A DNA stretch of 64,000 bases, taken from Limosilactobacillus reuteri (GTDB taxonomy: Bacteria > Bacillota > Bacilli > Lactobacillales > Lactobacillaceae). The DNA lies in assembly GCF_003072625.1 (NCBI RefSeq), contig NZ_CP027805.1:118501-182500 (forward strand), written 5' to 3'. The notes under the pieces were generated by a model, which searched no databases, was not told the origin of the DNA, and saw nothing but the letters and a program-made list of their open reading frames with translations. Position numbers and translations under genes: made by a program. Positions 49,744 to 61,463 of the stretch are shown here, piece after piece. The number at the start of each line of letters is the position of its first letter. Position 1 is the first letter of the stretch.

Positions 49744-51972
49744 ATGAAGCAAGCAATGACCCCAGAAGAGATTAAAGAAAAGAAACCGTACTTAGATTGG
49801 AGCTTGACTGAAGCAGAATACGATTACATTCGTACCCAGCTTTTAGGGCGATTACCAAACTATACTGAAACTGGTTTATTTTCCGCGATGTGGAGTGAGC
49901 ACTGTTCATATAAGAAGTCAAAGTCAGTACTGCGTATCTTCCCCAACAAAAATGAACGAGTATTACAGGGCCCAGGAGAAGGAGCGGGGGTTGTAGATAT
50001 TGATGATGGACAAGCAGTGGTATTCAAAGCTGAGAGCCACAATCATCCGACAACTGTTGAACCTTATCAAGGAGCGGCAACCGGTGTCGGTGGGATCCTG
50101 CGAGACATTTTCAGCATGGGGGCACGACCAATCGCTTCCCTTGATTCCCTCCATTTCGGGGAATTAGATAATTCAACAACGCGGATGAAAGTAACTAATA
50201 CTGTTCGGGGGATTGGGGATTACGGTAATTGTATGGGAATTCCTACAATTGCAGGTGAAACAACATTTGATCCATGCTACCAGGGTAATATTCTATGTAA
50301 TGCAATGAGCGTTGGCTTAATGGACCAAAAAGATATCCAGCAGGGTCGCGCTGCCGGAATTGGAAATGCAGTGATGTATGTCGGTGCTAAAACTGGCCGT
50401 GATGGAATTCATGGTGCTACCTTTGCTTCAGCAGACTTTAATGATGAAAATGTGACGCAACGTTCGGCAGTTCAAGTTGGTAATCCTTTTATGGAAAAAC
50501 TCTTATTAGAAGCTTGCCTTGATCTTATTAGAAATCATCCTGACTGGTTAGTAGGAATCCAGGATATGGGGGCAGCGGGAATTGTTTCTTCCAGTGCAGA
50601 AATGGCTTCCGAAGGTAAAAGTGGAATGGAGCTAAATTTGGATCTTGTTCCGCAACGTGAACCCGGGATGTCGGCTTATGAAATTATGCTTAGTGAATCC
50701 CAAGAACGGATGCTCCTTTGCGTAAAAAAAGGCCATGAAGAAGATGTTAAAAAGATTTTTGATTTTTACGATCTTGAAGAGGTCACAATTGGCCGGATTA
50801 CTGCGGGTCATGATTATGTTCTCTTTCATGATGGTGAAGAAGTATGTCATATTCCAGTGTCGAGTTTGACGGATGACGTACTAGAAGAAGAAAGTCTAGA
50901 AAAAAAGCCTACGCGGATTGAATTAGCCGAACAGCAGCCAAAGTGGATTCCAATTATTGATAACGCTGCTGAAGTTTTAACTGCTTTGCTTGCTCAGTCA
51001 ACGATTGCGGATAAAAGTAGTCTTTATCAGCAATATGATTCTCAAGTACGGACAAACACAGTGGCTGGTCCAGGAAGTGATGCTGGAGTTCTGCGGATTC
51101 GTGGAACACATAAAGGGGTAGCGATGACAACTGATGGGAACGGTCGGTTTGTTTACCTTAGTCCAGAAGTTGGTGGACAAATTGCCTTAGTTGAAGCGGC
51201 TGCCAACATAATTGCCAGTGGCGCCGAACCATTAGCAATTACTGACTGCTTAAATTATGGTGACCCAACTGATCCAGAAATTTTCTGGGAACTTCATCAA
51301 TCTGTCCAAGGGATGGCTGATGCTTGCCGTGAATTTAATACCCCCGTTATTTCTGGGAATGTTTCTTTATATAACGAAAACAATGGGCAAGCAATTCATC
51401 CGACGCCGATGGTTGGAATGGTTGGTCTAATTAAAAATATTGATCGCGTAATTTCTTCGTTTGTCCAACACCCGGGAGATAAGGTTTATCTAGTGGGTCA
51501 AACTCGTGATGATTATGCGGGGTCTGAGTTGCAAAAAATGATGATCGGCGATATTAGCGGAATTGTTAAGTCATTTGACCTTCACCATGTTCATCAATAT
51601 ATGCGGCAGTTACTGACGACGATGGAGAACGGCCTTGTTTCCAGTGCACATGATTTGAGTGAAGGTGGCCTCGGAGTAGCTTTAGCAGAAACGGTCTTCA
51701 AAACTGATTTAGGATTAAAAATTGACCTTGCTGATCAGCCCGCGGCTCGCCTGTTTAGTGAGACTCCTGGAAGATTTATCGTGACGGTTGCTCCTGAAAA
51801 GGCAATCGAATTCGAACAGGCATTAGGGAAAGATGCACACCTAATTGGAGAAGTTACAAATAGCCACTGGTTAATGGTTAAACTGGCAAATGGTGAACTC
51901 AATGAAAGTGTTGCACAATTACAAAAAACATGGGAGGAGGCAATTCCGTGCCAACTGAAATCAAAGGATTAA
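49744..51972 (+). CDS. purL: FGAM synthase synthetase subunit PurL (small form)
   Basis: 742 residues, the small PurL that needs PurS and PurQ. It uses ATP and ammonia from PurQ to make [14 protein letters not shown] near residue 53, [25 protein letters not shown] (in part) and [18 protein letters not shown]-synthase-like repeats in both halves. It ends 25 bases after the purF start codon. Confidence 0.97.
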   Translation: MKQAMTPEEIKEKKPYLDWSLTEAEYDYIRTQLLGRLPNYTETGLFSAMWSEHCSYKKSKSVLRIFPNKNERVLQGPGEGAGVVDIDDGQAVVFKAESHNHPTTVEPYQGAATGVGGILRDIFSMGARPIASLDSLHFGELDNSTTRMKVTNTVRGIGDYGNCMGIPTIAGETTFDPCYQGNILCNAMSVGLMDQKDIQQGRAAGIGNAVMYVGAKTGRDGIHGATFASADFNDENVTQRSAVQVGNPFMEKLLLEACLDLIRNHPDWLVGIQDMGAAGIVSSSAEMASEGKSGMELNLDLVPQREPGMSAYEIMLSESQERMLLCVKKGHEEDVKKIFDFYDLEEVTIGRITAGHDYVLFHDGEEVCHIPVSSLTDDVLEEESLEKKPTRIELAEQQPKWIPIIDNAAEVLTALLAQSTIADKSSLYQQYDSQVRTNTVAGPGSDAGVLRIRGTHKGVAMTTDGNGRFVYLSPEVGGQIALVEAAANIIASGAEPLAITDCLNYGDPTDPEIFWELHQSVQGMADACREFNTPVISGNVSLYNENNGQAIHPTPMVGMVGLIKNIDRVISSFVQHPGDKVYLVGQTRDDYAGSELQKMMIGDISGIVKSFDLHHVHQYMRQLLTTMENGLVSSAHDLSEGGLGVALAETVFKTDLGLKIDLADQPAARLFSETPGRFIVTVAPEKAIEFEQALGKDAHLIGEVTNSHWLMVKLANGELNESVAQLQKTWEEAIPCQLKSKD

Positions 51973-53402
51973 ATGAAGAATGTGGGGTCTTTGGGGTTTT
52001 TGATGCGGCTAACGCTAGTCAATTAACCTATTACGGCCTGCATACTCTTCAACATCGCGGCCAAGAAGGAGCCGGCATTGTCTCAACTGATGGAACGGAA
52101 CTTTATCAGCACCGTGACCGAGGATTGTTGGCAAAAGTGTTTGCTGATCCGGCTGAGCTTAAACGATTAAAAGGAAACGCTGCGATTGGCCATGTGCGCT
52201 ATGGGACAAGTGGACATAACTCGATTGCTAATGTTCAACCCTTCCTTTTTCACTTTCATGATGGTTCTGTTGCACTCGCCCACAATGGTAATTTAACTAA
52301 TGCTGTTACCCTTCGTCGTGAATTGGAAAATGAAGGGGCGGTTTTCCAGTCAGATTCTGATACGGAAATTTTAATTCACCTTATCCGGAAATATATTAAT
52401 GAAGGTTTTATTCCTGCTTTGAAGAAAAGCCTCAACCTTGTTCATGGTGGATTTGCCTACCTATTACTGCAAAAAGATCGGTTGATTGCGTCTTTAGATC
52501 CTAATGGGATTCGTCCTTTATGTATTGGAAGGTTAGAAAATGGTGTTTATGTTGTTGCTAGTGAGACTTGTGCTTTAGACATTATTAATGCTCAATTTGT
52601 GCGTGATGTTTTGCCAGGAGAATTAATAGTTATTGATAAAAATGGGTTACATATTGACCATTACACTACCCAAACCCAGCTGGCAATTTGCTCAATGGAG
52701 TATATCTATTTTGCCCGTCCTGATTCTATTATTCATGGGGTAACGGTACATAATGCTCGGAAGCGAATGGGAAAGTTATTAGCAAAGGAACATCCGGTTG
52801 ATGCTGATATGGTGATTGGAGTACCTAACTCATCTTTGTCTGCTGCTAGTGGATATGCTGAAGAAAGTGGCCTTCCATATGAAATGGGGTTAATAAAGAG
52901 CCAATACGTTGCGCGAACGTTTATTCAACCAACTCAAGAGTTACGGGAGTTAGGCGTTCATATGAAACTGTCAGCTGTCCGCGGAGTTGTAAAAGGAAAA
53001 ATAGTGGTAGTAGTCGACGATTCGATTGTGCGTGGAACAACTTCTAAGCAGATCGTCCAAATGCTAAAAAAAGCTGGGGCTAAAGAAGTTCATATGCTTA
53101 TCTCCTCACCACCATTTAAGTTTCCGTGTTTCTATGGGATTGACGTATCAACGCGTTCAGAACTGATGGCTGCTCATTACTCCATTGAAGAAATGCGGCA
53201 GTTAATTGGTGCAGATTCTCTTAATTTTTTGAGTATTGATAGTCTAATCAAAGCAATTAACGTACCAGATGCAGGAGATGCTCCTAATGGTGGACTTACC
53301 GTGGCTTATTTTGATGGGAAGTACCCAACGCCACTTTATGATTATGAAGAAGGGTACTTAAAGTCGTTAAGCGAACAAGAGCGATTAGCAAGAAAGGGGT
53401 AA
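51948..53402 (+). CDS. purF: Amidophosphoribosyltransferase
   Basis: 484 residues from GTG 51948, eight bases after gggaggagg; the upstream in-frame ATG 51930 overlaps that ribosome site. First committed step of purine synthesis: PRPP plus glutamine to phosphoribosylamine. The short propeptide ends before the nucleophile Cys in [10 protein letters not shown] (about Cys11). PRPP-binding [16 protein letters not shown] near residue 350. CysxxxCys-type residues for an iron-sulfur cluster of the Bacillus type are not obvious by eye. Confidence 0.96.
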   Translation: MPTEIKGLNEECGVFGVFDAANASQLTYYGLHTLQHRGQEGAGIVSTDGTELYQHRDRGLLAKVFADPAELKRLKGNAAIGHVRYGTSGHNSIANVQPFLFHFHDGSVALAHNGNLTNAVTLRRELENEGAVFQSDSDTEILIHLIRKYINEGFIPALKKSLNLVHGGFAYLLLQKDRLIASLDPNGIRPLCIGRLENGVYVVASETCALDIINAQFVRDVLPGELIVIDKNGLHIDHYTTQTQLAICSMEYIYFARPDSIIHGVTVHNARKRMGKLLAKEHPVDADMVIGVPNSSLSAASGYAEESGLPYEMGLIKSQYVARTFIQPTQELRELGVHMKLSAVRGVVKGKIVVVVDDSIVRGTTSKQIVQMLKKAGAKEVHMLISSPPFKFPCFYGIDVSTRSELMAAHYSIEEMRQLIGADSLNFLSIDSLIKAINVPDAGDAPNGGLTVAYFDGKYPTPLYDYEEGYLKSLSEQERLARKG

Positions 53403-53406
53403 GAGG

Positions 53407-54453
53407 ATGAGTCGTTATCAAGATGCAGGGGTAGATGTAAATGCCGGGTACGAACTTGTTCACCGTATTAAAGATGCAGTCAAATCAACTGATCGCCCAG
53501 GTGTGATTGGGGGAATTGGCAGCTTTGGGGGGATGTTTGACTTAGAAAAATTACAGGTGCAGCATCCGGTTCTTGTCTCTGGTACTGACGGTGTAGGTAC
53601 GAAACTCTTAATTGCTCAACAAATGAATAAGCACGATACAATCGGGATCGATGTTGTCGCAATGTGCGTTAATGATGTCCTGGCGCAAGGGGCGGAACCA
53701 ATAACATTTCTCGACTACATTGCGACCGGCCATAATGATCCTGCTAAGATGGCAGCGATTGTTAGCGGAGTAGCGACTGGTTGCCGAGAAGCTGGAGCCG
53801 CTTTAATTGGTGGAGAAACAGCAGAAATGCCAGATATGTATGCAGCCAATGAGTATGACCTGGCAGGAACAGTAACAGGGATAGCAGAAAAAGAAGAACT
53901 TCTTACCGCTGCTGGACCGCAAAAAGGTGATATTTTACTTGGCCTCCCATCAAGTGGCTTGCATTCCAATGGCTTTTCCCTTGTCCGGCAGATCTTATTT
54001 AAGAATAATCACGTCAAATTAACTGATTGCCCAGAAGCATTGAGAGGAAAGACGGTAGGAGAAACGATCCTGACTCCTACTAGGATTTATGTTCAAGCGG
54101 TCTTGCCATTGGTCCATCGCAAATTGGTTCATGGGATTAGCCATATTACTGGTGGAGGATTGATTGAAAATGTTCCTCGGATGTTAGGAGATAACTTGCA
54201 AGCGGTGATTGATTCTAGTCGTTGGCCACAGCTTCCGGTCTTTTACTATTTGCGGGTGCTAGGAGGCCTTACTAAGGAGGATTGTTTCGAAGCATTTAAC
54301 ATGGGGATAGGAATGGTCTTAGCAGTAGCACCAGATCAAGTAGCGCAAGTTCAAGAGATACTATCAAATAAAAACATGACAAGTTATCAAATTGGTTATC
54401 TTCGTCATTGTTTACCAGATACAAAAAAGATTGTTATCAAGCGAGGGTTGTAA
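53407..54453 (+). CDS. purM: Phosphoribosylaminoimidazole (AIR) synthetase
   Basis: 348 residues. It closes FGAM to AIR with ATP. YQDAGVDVNAGYELV at the N-terminus, GGMFDLE, LVSGTDGVGTKLLIAQ and GGETAEMPDMY, and HITGGGLIENVPRML. gtaagagg before the ATG; five bases after purF. Confidence 0.97.
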   Translation: MSRYQDAGVDVNAGYELVHRIKDAVKSTDRPGVIGGIGSFGGMFDLEKLQVQHPVLVSGTDGVGTKLLIAQQMNKHDTIGIDVVAMCVNDVLAQGAEPITFLDYIATGHNDPAKMAAIVSGVATGCREAGAALIGGETAEMPDMYAANEYDLAGTVTGIAEKEELLTAAGPQKGDILLGLPSSGLHSNGFSLVRQILFKNNHVKLTDCPEALRGKTVGETILTPTRIYVQAVLPLVHRKLVHGISHITGGGLIENVPRMLGDNLQAVIDSSRWPQLPVFYYLRVLGGLTKEDCFEAFNMGIGMVLAVAPDQVAQVQEILSNKNMTSYQIGYLRHCLPDTKKIVIKRGL

Positions 54454-55026
54454 ATGAGAGTCGCAATTTTAGCATCAGGAAACGGAACGAATTTTGAAGT
54501 CTTAGCACAGCACTTCAAAAATAATGATCTTCCTGGTGAATTAGCATTATTATTCTGTAATCATCCAGATGCTCCGGTAATGAAAAGAGCTGCCCGACTG
54601 GGGATTCCGGCAGAAAGCTTTACGGTCAAATCTTGTGGGGGAAAACAGGAATACGAGGAAAAATTATTGGGAGTGTTGAAAAAGTATCAAATTGACTTTA
54701 TTGCCCTTGCTGGTTATTTACGAGTAATTGGTCCCACTATTTTGGATCATTATGCTCACCGAATTATTAACCTTCATCCAGCATGGTTGCCAGAATATCC
54801 GGGACTGCATTCGATTGAACGGGCATTTGCTGATCAACAAGCACAGACAGGCGTCACCGTACATTATATTGATGCGGGACTCGATTCCGGCCCAATTATC
54901 GCCCAGGAACACGTCCCGATTTTACCAACGGATACTATTGAAACCTTAGAAGCACGGGTTCATGAAACTGAGCACCGGTTATATCCTGAAGCACTAAAGC
55001 AGTCATTAGAAAAGGAGCAACATTAA
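54454..55026 (+). CDS. purN: Phosphoribosylglycinamide formyltransferase
   Basis: 190 residues, the 10-formyl-THF-dependent GAR transformylase. ILASGNGTNFEVL phosphate loop, catalytic IINLHPAWLPEYPG (Asn-His) and VHYIDAGLDSGPII with the catalytic Asp. It starts on the base after the purM stop. The formyl donor is the product of fhs upstream in this window. Confidence 0.97.
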   Translation: MRVAILASGNGTNFEVLAQHFKNNDLPGELALLFCNHPDAPVMKRAARLGIPAESFTVKSCGGKQEYEEKLLGVLKKYQIDFIALAGYLRVIGPTILDHYAHRIINLHPAWLPEYPGLHSIERAFADQQAQTGVTVHYIDAGLDSGPIIAQEHVPILPTDTIETLEARVHETEHRLYPEALKQSLEKEQH

Positions 55027-55029
55027 ATT

Positions 55030-56568
55030 ATGAAAAGAGCATTAGTAAGCGTTTCTGATAAGCAGAAACTGGTCCCATTCGTTAAAGGATTAGTTGAAAA
55101 TGGTTTTGAAATTATCTCGACTGGTGGGACGAGGAAGGTTTTAGATGAAGTGGGAATTGAAACGATTGGGATTGAGGATGTTACTCATTTTCCAGAAATT
55201 CTTGATGGCCGCGTGAAGACCCTTAACCCATACGTCCATGGGGGACTATTGGCTCGCCGGGACTTACCAGAACACATGGCGACCCTTGAAAAGCTTAATA
55301 TTACGCCAATCGATTTAGTCTGTGTTAACCTTTATCCATTTAAAGAAACAATCGAAAAGCCGGGAGTAGAATTAGCTGATGCAATTGAAAACATTGATAT
55401 TGGTGGTCCTAGCATGGTCCGCTCAGCTGCTAAAAACTATCATGATGTAACAATTGTGGTGGATCAAGCTGATTACGATGAAGTCTTAGCCCAGATCAAA
55501 GAAGATGGTGAAACATCATTAGCAACCCGAGCACGTTTAGCAGCAAAAGCCTTTCGTCATACGGCAGCCTATGATTCCCTCATCTCTCAATACCTTACAA
55601 AACAAACAGGGCTTGAAGACCCAGAAAAATTAACTTTAAGCTGGGATTTAAAAGAAACAATGCGTTATGGTGAAAATAGTCACCAAAAGGCTTGGTTATA
55701 TGAAGACGCGCTTCCTAAGGCCTTTTCAGTTTTACAGGCTGAACAATTACATGGTAAGAAGCTTTCCTACAATAATATTAAGGATGCTGATGAAGCATTA
55801 CGGTGCATTCGCGAATTTGATGAACCAACAGTTGTAGCGATGAAACATATGAACCCATGTGGTATTGGTCGAGGGGATAGTTTGTTTCAAGCCTGGGATC
55901 GTGCCTATGAAGCTGACCCTGTTTCCATCTTTGGGGGAGTGATTGCTCTTAATCGCCAAGTTGATTTAGCTACCGCCGAGAAAATGCACAAAATCTTTTT
56001 AGAAATTGTCATTGCGCCCGGCTTTGACGATGATGCATTTGAGTTGTTGGCAAAGAAGAAAAATATTCGCTTACTGAGTCTGGACTTCAGTAAGCAGGAT
56101 GAACCAACTAAACATGAAGTTGTTTCAGTGATGGGTGGAATGCTATTGCAAGAACAAGACACGCTTAAGGAAGATTACCACGACTGGCAATGTGTTACTG
56201 AAAAGCAACCAACAGAGGAACAACTTAAGACATTAATGTTTGCCTGGAAAGCAGTTAAGCATGCCAAATCAAATGCGATTGTCTTAGCAAATGATGAGCG
56301 GACATTAGGGGTAGGAGAAGGTCAACCTAACCGAATTGATTCATTGAAAATTGCCGTAAAACATGCTGGCGAGGCGATTGATGATCGGACAGTGATGGCA
56401 TCGGATGCTTTCTTCCCATTTGGTGATTGTGTTGAATATGCGGGTCAAAATGGCATTAAGGCGATTGTTCAGCCAGGGGGATCAATTCGCGATCAAGAAT
56501 CAATTGAGATGGCAAATAAGTACGGAATTGCAATGGTCACAACAGGCATTCGTCATTTCCGCCATTAA
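55030..56568 (+). CDS. purH: AICAR transformylase / IMP cyclohydrolase
   Basis: 512 residues, bifunctional. N-terminal MGS-like cyclohydrolase domain ([28 protein letters not shown] [19 protein letters not shown] in part), C-terminal transformylase domain with [14 protein letters not shown] (Lys-His) near residue 275. Last two steps to IMP. ggagcaacattaaatt precedes the ATG. Confidence 0.97.
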   Translation: MKRALVSVSDKQKLVPFVKGLVENGFEIISTGGTRKVLDEVGIETIGIEDVTHFPEILDGRVKTLNPYVHGGLLARRDLPEHMATLEKLNITPIDLVCVNLYPFKETIEKPGVELADAIENIDIGGPSMVRSAAKNYHDVTIVVDQADYDEVLAQIKEDGETSLATRARLAAKAFRHTAAYDSLISQYLTKQTGLEDPEKLTLSWDLKETMRYGENSHQKAWLYEDALPKAFSVLQAEQLHGKKLSYNNIKDADEALRCIREFDEPTVVAMKHMNPCGIGRGDSLFQAWDRAYEADPVSIFGGVIALNRQVDLATAEKMHKIFLEIVIAPGFDDDAFELLAKKKNIRLLSLDFSKQDEPTKHEVVSVMGGMLLQEQDTLKEDYHDWQCVTEKQPTEEQLKTLMFAWKAVKHAKSNAIVLANDERTLGVGEGQPNRIDSLKIAVKHAGEAIDDRTVMASDAFFPFGDCVEYAGQNGIKAIVQPGGSIRDQESIEMANKYGIAMVTTGIRHFRH

Positions 56569-56583
56569 AGCTAGGAGGGTATC

Positions 56584-57843
56584 ATGGAAAAGCAGGTCAA
56601 CGTATTAGTTGTAGGTGAAGGCGGTCGTGAATTTGCCGTGGCGAAAAAATTACAAGAAAGTCCCCGTGTTAAGCAAGTTTATTGTGCGCCAGGCAACGTG
56701 GGGATGTCGACTGTAGGAGTAGTTCCCATTGCAATTGCGGAAACTGACTTTGCTAAGTTAATTCAATTTGCTAAAGAACATAATGTCGCGTGGACATTCG
56801 TGGGCCCTGAGGATTGTTTGGTTGATGGGATTGTTGATGAATTTAAGGCCGCTGGATTAAAGGTTTTTGGTCCTGATGCGCGGGCTGCCCAATTAGAAGG
56901 TTCGAAAGACTATGCCCTTAATTTTATGAATAATTATCACGTTCCCACTGCCCGCCATGCGACACATCGGGATCAAACAGCAGCGATTAATAACGTTGGG
57001 CAATTTGGCTTTCCGGTAGTAATTAAAGAAAATGGTTTAGCTGGAGGAAAAGGGGTTGTCATTGCAAAAGATCGTGCAGAAGCAATTAAGACAATCAAAG
57101 AAATATTTGTCAATGGTCAGGCGCGCCTTGTGATTGAAGAATGTCTATCAGGTCCTGAATATTCAATGTTTGTTTTAATTAGTAATGGTCACTATCGAAT
57201 TTTGCCCATGGCTCAAGACCACAAACGAGCATTTGATGACGATAAAGGTCCTAATACTGGGGGGATGGGGGCTTATAGTCCCTTGCCACAACTTTCCTCA
57301 GCTGTTCGTCAACAGATGATTGAGGAAGTACTTAAGCCAACAGTTGATGGTTTGGTGGCTGGCGAGTATCACTACCATGGCATTTTATATATTGGCCTTA
57401 TTTTGACTGATGATGGTCCAAAAGTAATTGAATATAATGGTCGTCTAGGTGATCCAGAGACCCAAGTGATTTTGCCCCGCATGAAAACCGACTTGTTTGA
57501 ACTTGTAGATGCAGCAATTAATGATCGACCATTACCAGAAGTTGAAGAAAATGAAGATGCTTGTTTTGGTGTTGTCTTGGCATCAAAAGGATATCCAACT
57601 AAGCCAATCCATGGACAAAGGCTGGGAACATTTCCGGTTGATCCTAATGTTACTATTGATTATGCAAATGTTGCTGGAACAATTAATGACTTAAAAGGTG
57701 CAGGTGGACGTTTACTAATGGTGATCGGGAAAGATGATTCTCTTCAAAAAGCCCGCGATCACGTTTATGGCTACTTGCGCCAGCTTGATGAACCTGAATG
57801 TTTTTATCGTCATGATATTGGTGCAAAAGCTGGACTGCAATAA
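56584..57843 (+). CDS. purD: Phosphoribosylamine-glycine ligase
   Basis: 419 residues, ATP-grasp. It makes GAR from phosphoribosylamine and glycine. VVGEGGREFAVAKKL at the N-terminus; family members usually have GGREHA, and here Phe replaces His. VIKENGLAGGKGVVIA is the ATP loop, GGMGAYSPLP and EYNGRLGDPETQVILPR are the metal and substrate parts. taggagg precedes the ATG. Last gene of the cluster; no clear terminator before gpmA. Confidence 0.96.
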   Translation: MEKQVNVLVVGEGGREFAVAKKLQESPRVKQVYCAPGNVGMSTVGVVPIAIAETDFAKLIQFAKEHNVAWTFVGPEDCLVDGIVDEFKAAGLKVFGPDARAAQLEGSKDYALNFMNNYHVPTARHATHRDQTAAINNVGQFGFPVVIKENGLAGGKGVVIAKDRAEAIKTIKEIFVNGQARLVIEECLSGPEYSMFVLISNGHYRILPMAQDHKRAFDDDKGPNTGGMGAYSPLPQLSSAVRQQMIEEVLKPTVDGLVAGEYHYHGILYIGLILTDDGPKVIEYNGRLGDPETQVILPRMKTDLFELVDAAINDRPLPEVEENEDACFGVVLASKGYPTKPIHGQRLGTFPVDPNVTIDYANVAGTINDLKGAGGRLLMVIGKDDSLQKARDHVYGYLRQLDEPECFYRHDIGAKAGLQ

Positions 57844-57938
57844 TTTCTTCATCACTATTGGCATTTGCAGGGGAATGGATTAAAATAATATGGTAATGCT
57901 GTTTATAGCGATTTTAAGAAGAAAGAGGTCAATTGAAC

Positions 57939-58625
57939 ATGGCTAAATTAGTATTAATTCGTCACGGTCAAAGTGAATGGAACTTATCTAACCAATTTAC
58001 TGGTTGGGTTGACGTTGATTTAAGTGAAAAGGGTGTTGGACAAGCAAAGAATGCTGGTAAAGCCCTTAAGGAACACGGCATTGAATTTGACTACGCATAC
58101 ACTTCTGTTTTGAAGCGTGCTATCAAGACTTTGCACTATGCTCTTGAAGAATGTGACCAATTATGGATCCCTGAATACAAGACTTGGCGTTTAAACGAAC
58201 GTCACTATGGTGCACTTCAAGGCCACAACAAGCAAAGGGCCGCTGAAAAGTACGGTGACGAACAAGTTCACATTTGGCGTCGTTCATACGATGTATTACC
58301 TCCATTGCTAAGTGCTGACGATGAAGGTTCTGCTGCAAAGGATCGTCGTTACGCTAGCTTAGACCCACGTGCTATTCCTGGTGGTGAAAACTTAAAGGTT
58401 ACTTTGGAACGTGTTATTCCATTATGGCAAGATGAAATTGCGCCAAAGCTTTTGGACAACAAGAACGTTATCATCGCTGCCCACGGTAACTCTCTTCGTG
58501 CATTGAGCAAGTACATCGAAAACATTTCTGATGAAGACATCATGAACCTTGAAATGGCTACTGGTCAACCAGTTGTTTACGACTTCGATGACAAGCTTAA
58601 CGTATTAAGCAAGGAAAAGTACTAA
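57939..58625 (+). CDS. gpmA: 2,3-bisphosphoglycerate-dependent phosphoglycerate mutase
   Basis: 228 residues from ATG 57939 (aaagagg upstream; TTG 57933 is in frame but less likely). It interconverts 3- and 2-phosphoglycerate. Phosphohistidine His9 in [36 protein letters not shown] and [10 protein letters not shown]. Codon use is noticeably more optimal than in its neighbours, as expected for an abundant glycolytic enzyme. Confidence 0.97.
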   Translation: MAKLVLIRHGQSEWNLSNQFTGWVDVDLSEKGVGQAKNAGKALKEHGIEFDYAYTSVLKRAIKTLHYALEECDQLWIPEYKTWRLNERHYGALQGHNKQRAAEKYGDEQVHIWRRSYDVLPPLLSADDEGSAAKDRRYASLDPRAIPGGENLKVTLERVIPLWQDEIAPKLLDNKNVIIAAHGNSLRALSKYIENISDEDIMNLEMATGQPVVYDFDDKLNVLSKEKY

Positions 58626-58650
58626 AATAAACTTACAGTATTAAATTTGA

Positions 58651-58687
58651 AGAGGCGGGAAAGTTAGATTTCTAACGCCTCTTTTTT
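58651..58687 (+). terminator. Terminator of gpmA
   Basis: agaggcg (58651-58657) pairs with cgcctct (58676-58682), with inner gttaga/tctaac, then T. Confidence 0.88.
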
Positions 58688-58792
58688 GTAGCTTTTTTTG
58701 AAGAAATGTTGAAGATATTGATGAATAAATTGAGCTTATAGTGAGTTGTGGTATGATTAACATCAGAATCTAATAAGGTGGAGAGAATTTAA

Positions 58793-59842
58793 ATGAAAAT
58801 GGAAAAACAACGAACACTCCCGATGAAGGAATTTTTTGCTTCATTGAAGGAACTGGTAAAGCCTAACTATTTAAAGGCAATGTGGCCAGTTGCAGGGGTA
58901 TCAATTATTTTTATTGCTTTAGCAGCGATCTTAGCACTCCTTAATTCAAATATTGCTGCCTCATTGAGTATGACGATGATGATGGTAATGTACGGGATGG
59001 CTTCCCCGGTTGCAATCTTGTTCTCATTATTAGAAATTGTAGGGATTGTCGCAATTATTGCTGCGTTAGCCTTCTTCTATACTTTCTTTGCAGTTGCTAC
59101 CCAATATACATATCAGGATAAGATGGCTCATCCAGAACAACCAGTTAGTGCTGGCTCAATCTGGATGCACTATAAGCACTTGCGAAAAAACCAAATATGG
59201 CGGATTATTCTTTACATTGGATTGTTTACTTTCTTATGGAGTTTACCCCTCAACATCGTTAACGCATTACTCTTGCCACATCTATCCGGAGTAGCCGCTG
59301 TTTATACGGGGTGGGCAATTCGCATCCTTAACGATATTGTTGTATTGTGGAAGAGTATTGAATATTCTCAATCATACTTCCTTTATCGTGAAAAACAGCC
59401 GCAATTCCTTGGTCAATCAATGCGCTATGCTTTAACTGCTAGTCGGCGGTTCATGACTGGTCGAAAGTGGAACTACTTTGCAATTCTGTTTGTCTTAGAA
59501 TTCCTTCCAATGTTTATCTGGACCTTAATTTTTGGTGGATTGGCATTTTACGGCGTTTATACGGCAACCTATGTCCTTACTTATATCGGAATCGTCTTAG
59601 TGATTGTTGGTATTTCCTGCTACCTTCCAGTGGTATATGCAATTCTTGCTTTGTACTACAACAAGGCTCGAGCTGGAATGGAAATGGATGTTCTCTTTAA
59701 AGATACTTTTAAGCCAGTAGCCGAATTAACCGGTGAAGCTTATGTTCATGAAGTATATGTAGAAAAGCAGCCCCAAAAACAACCATCACCAACTGTTAAG
59801 CACGATGATGAGAAGAAGCACGAAGCAAAAAAAGATGAATAG
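58793..59842 (+). CDS. DUF975-like integral membrane protein
   Basis: 349 residues. Six or so hydrophobic segments and the block QSMRYALTASRRFMTGRKWNYF (in part, near residues 208-228), which resembles DUF975 membrane proteins. The C-terminal 35 residues are strongly charged with several His (KHDDEKKHEAKKDE). ggtggag before the ATG; monocistronic. No known function. Confidence 0.75.
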   Translation: MKMEKQRTLPMKEFFASLKELVKPNYLKAMWPVAGVSIIFIALAAILALLNSNIAASLSMTMMMVMYGMASPVAILFSLLEIVGIVAIIAALAFFYTFFAVATQYTYQDKMAHPEQPVSAGSIWMHYKHLRKNQIWRIILYIGLFTFLWSLPLNIVNALLLPHLSGVAAVYTGWAIRILNDIVVLWKSIEYSQSYFLYREKQPQFLGQSMRYALTASRRFMTGRKWNYFAILFVLEFLPMFIWTLIFGGLAFYGVYTATYVLTYIGIVLVIVGISCYLPVVYAILALYYNKARAGMEMDVLFKDTFKPVAELTGEAYVHEVYVEKQPQKQPSPTVKHDDEKKHEAKKDE

Positions 59843-59850
59843 TGAAAAAC

Positions 59851-59886
59851 GAGGCTGAAGGGTAACAAAATCTCTTCAGCTTTTTT
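59851..59886 (+). terminator. Terminator of the DUF975-like gene
   Basis: gctgaag (59854-59860) pairs with cttcagc (59874-59880), then tttttt. Confidence 0.85.
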
Positions 59887-59902
59887 GAATCTTAAATACT
59901 TC

Positions 59903-60172
59903 TTGACAGTAATCGTTAATTCCATGTACAATGACGGCAATAACCAAAGATGAAGAAGTAATCTTAGTAGTAAGCGGTTGGACATTTAGGAAGCAAGTGG
60001 TAACTGTAAACTTTGCCAATGCCGTTATACGAATTACACTTACGGAGTCTTTCAGTATTTGAACGGATCGTCTCGTTATCGACTAGAGTGGTAGCTATCT
60101 AGCTGCAAATCAAGGTGGTAACGCGGTAAATCGTCTCTGACTTCATTATTTGAAGTTGGGGATTTTTTGTAT
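59903..60172 (+). promoter_or_regulatory. Promoter and tyrosine T-box leader of tyrS
   Basis: TTGACA (59903-59908) and TACAAT (59927-59932), spacer 18. T-box core aaggtggtaacgcgg at 60112-60126, and a terminator aatcgtctctgacttc/gaagttggggatt with T run at 60127-60168. The specifier TAC (60035-60037, in gaattacac) codes for tyrosine, matching the gene. Confidence 0.92.
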
Positions 60173-60194
60173 CCGAGAAATTATGGAGGTAAAC

Positions 60195-61445
60195 ATGGAT
60201 ATTCTTAATGAACTAGAATGGCGTGGGGCTATTAACCAAGTTACAGACGAAGAAGGCCTACGCAAATTAACATCAGAAGATAAAATTGCTCTTTACTGTG
60301 GAACGGATCCAACAGGGGATAGTCTTCATATTGGACACTTAATTCCATTTATGATTTTGAAACGATTCCAATTAGCTGGCCACCACCCAGTAATTATTAT
60401 TGGGGGAGGAACTGGTGCAATTGGTGATCCATCCGGTCGAAAGTCAGAACGGCAGCTTCAAACAATGGATCAAGTTCACCACAACGAAGAAGCATTAACT
60501 GCTCAAATGAAGAAGTTGTTCGGCACTGAAAACTTCACGATTGTAAATAACTATGAATGGTTATCAAAGTTCAGCTTGTTAGACTTTCTTCGTGACTACG
60601 GTAAACTATTTAATATCAACACTATGTTAAATAAGGAAGTAGTAGCAAGCAGGTTAGATGCTGGTATTTCATTTACTGAGTTCACTTACCAAATTCTTCA
60701 ATCAGTCGATTTCCTTCATCTTTATCGGCATAACGACGTGCAATTACAGATTGGTGGCTCCGATCAATGGGGTAACATTACTGCCGGAATTGATTTGATT
60801 CATAAGGTTGAAGGACCAGATACTAAGGTTTACGGACTTACCATTCCATTAATGCTCAAAGCTGATGGAACTAAATTTGGAAAGACCGCGGGTGGTGCAA
60901 TTTGGCTTGACCCAGAAAAGACTTCTCCATACGAATTTTATCAATTCTGGATTAACCAAGATGACCGTGACGTTATTAAATACTTGAAGTACTTTACATT
61001 CTTATCAAAAGAAGAAATTGATGATTTAGCGGAAAAAGTTGAGAAAGAACCATGGAAGCGGGAAGCTCAACGTCGCTTAGCCCAAGAAGTAACTAAATTT
61101 GTTCATGGTCAAGAAGCAGTTGAAGAAGCAGAACGGATTAGTAAAGCATTGTTCTCTGGGGATGTTGCAGACCTTTCTGTGGCAGAAATAGAACAAGGCT
61201 TTAAGAATATGCCTTCAGTAGATGTAGAAAATAAGAAAGAAAACATTGTTATTTGGTTAACCGATAATGGTATTGAACCTTCACGTCGCCAAGCTCGGCA
61301 AGATGTATCGAGTGGGGCTATCAGGATTAATGGGGAAAAAGTTGATGATGTTGATGCGGAGATTGATCCCCAAGCGCATTTTGATGGTAAGTTTGTAATT
61401 ATCCGAAAGGGTAAGAAGCACTATTACTTAGCTCGCGTAAAATAA
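60195..61445 (+). CDS. tyrS: Tyrosyl-tRNA synthetase
   Basis: 416 residues from ATG 60195 (ggagg eight bases upstream); an in-frame extension to 60150 lies in the T-box terminator. Class I enzyme: HIGH motif in DSLHIGHLIPFM, KMSKS equivalent KFGKT, QIGGSDQWGNI, and a C-terminal S4 RNA-binding domain (SRRQARQDVSSGAIRINGEK). It charges tRNA(Tyr). Confidence 0.98.
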   Translation: MDILNELEWRGAINQVTDEEGLRKLTSEDKIALYCGTDPTGDSLHIGHLIPFMILKRFQLAGHHPVIIIGGGTGAIGDPSGRKSERQLQTMDQVHHNEEALTAQMKKLFGTENFTIVNNYEWLSKFSLLDFLRDYGKLFNINTMLNKEVVASRLDAGISFTEFTYQILQSVDFLHLYRHNDVQLQIGGSDQWGNITAGIDLIHKVEGPDTKVYGLTIPLMLKADGTKFGKTAGGAIWLDPEKTSPYEFYQFWINQDDRDVIKYLKYFTFLSKEEIDDLAEKVEKEPWKREAQRRLAQEVTKFVHGQEAVEEAERISKALFSGDVADLSVAEIEQGFKNMPSVDVENKKENIVIWLTDNGIEPSRRQARQDVSSGAIRINGEKVDDVDAEIDPQAHFDGKFVIIRKGKKHYYLARVK

Positions 61446-61463
61446 ACTAGACCAATTGTTAGT

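Noticed and set aside
44896..57843. Purine riboswitch controlling the pur genes
   Set aside because: No purine aptamer signature was seen upstream of purE or purC; PurR-type boxes are present instead.
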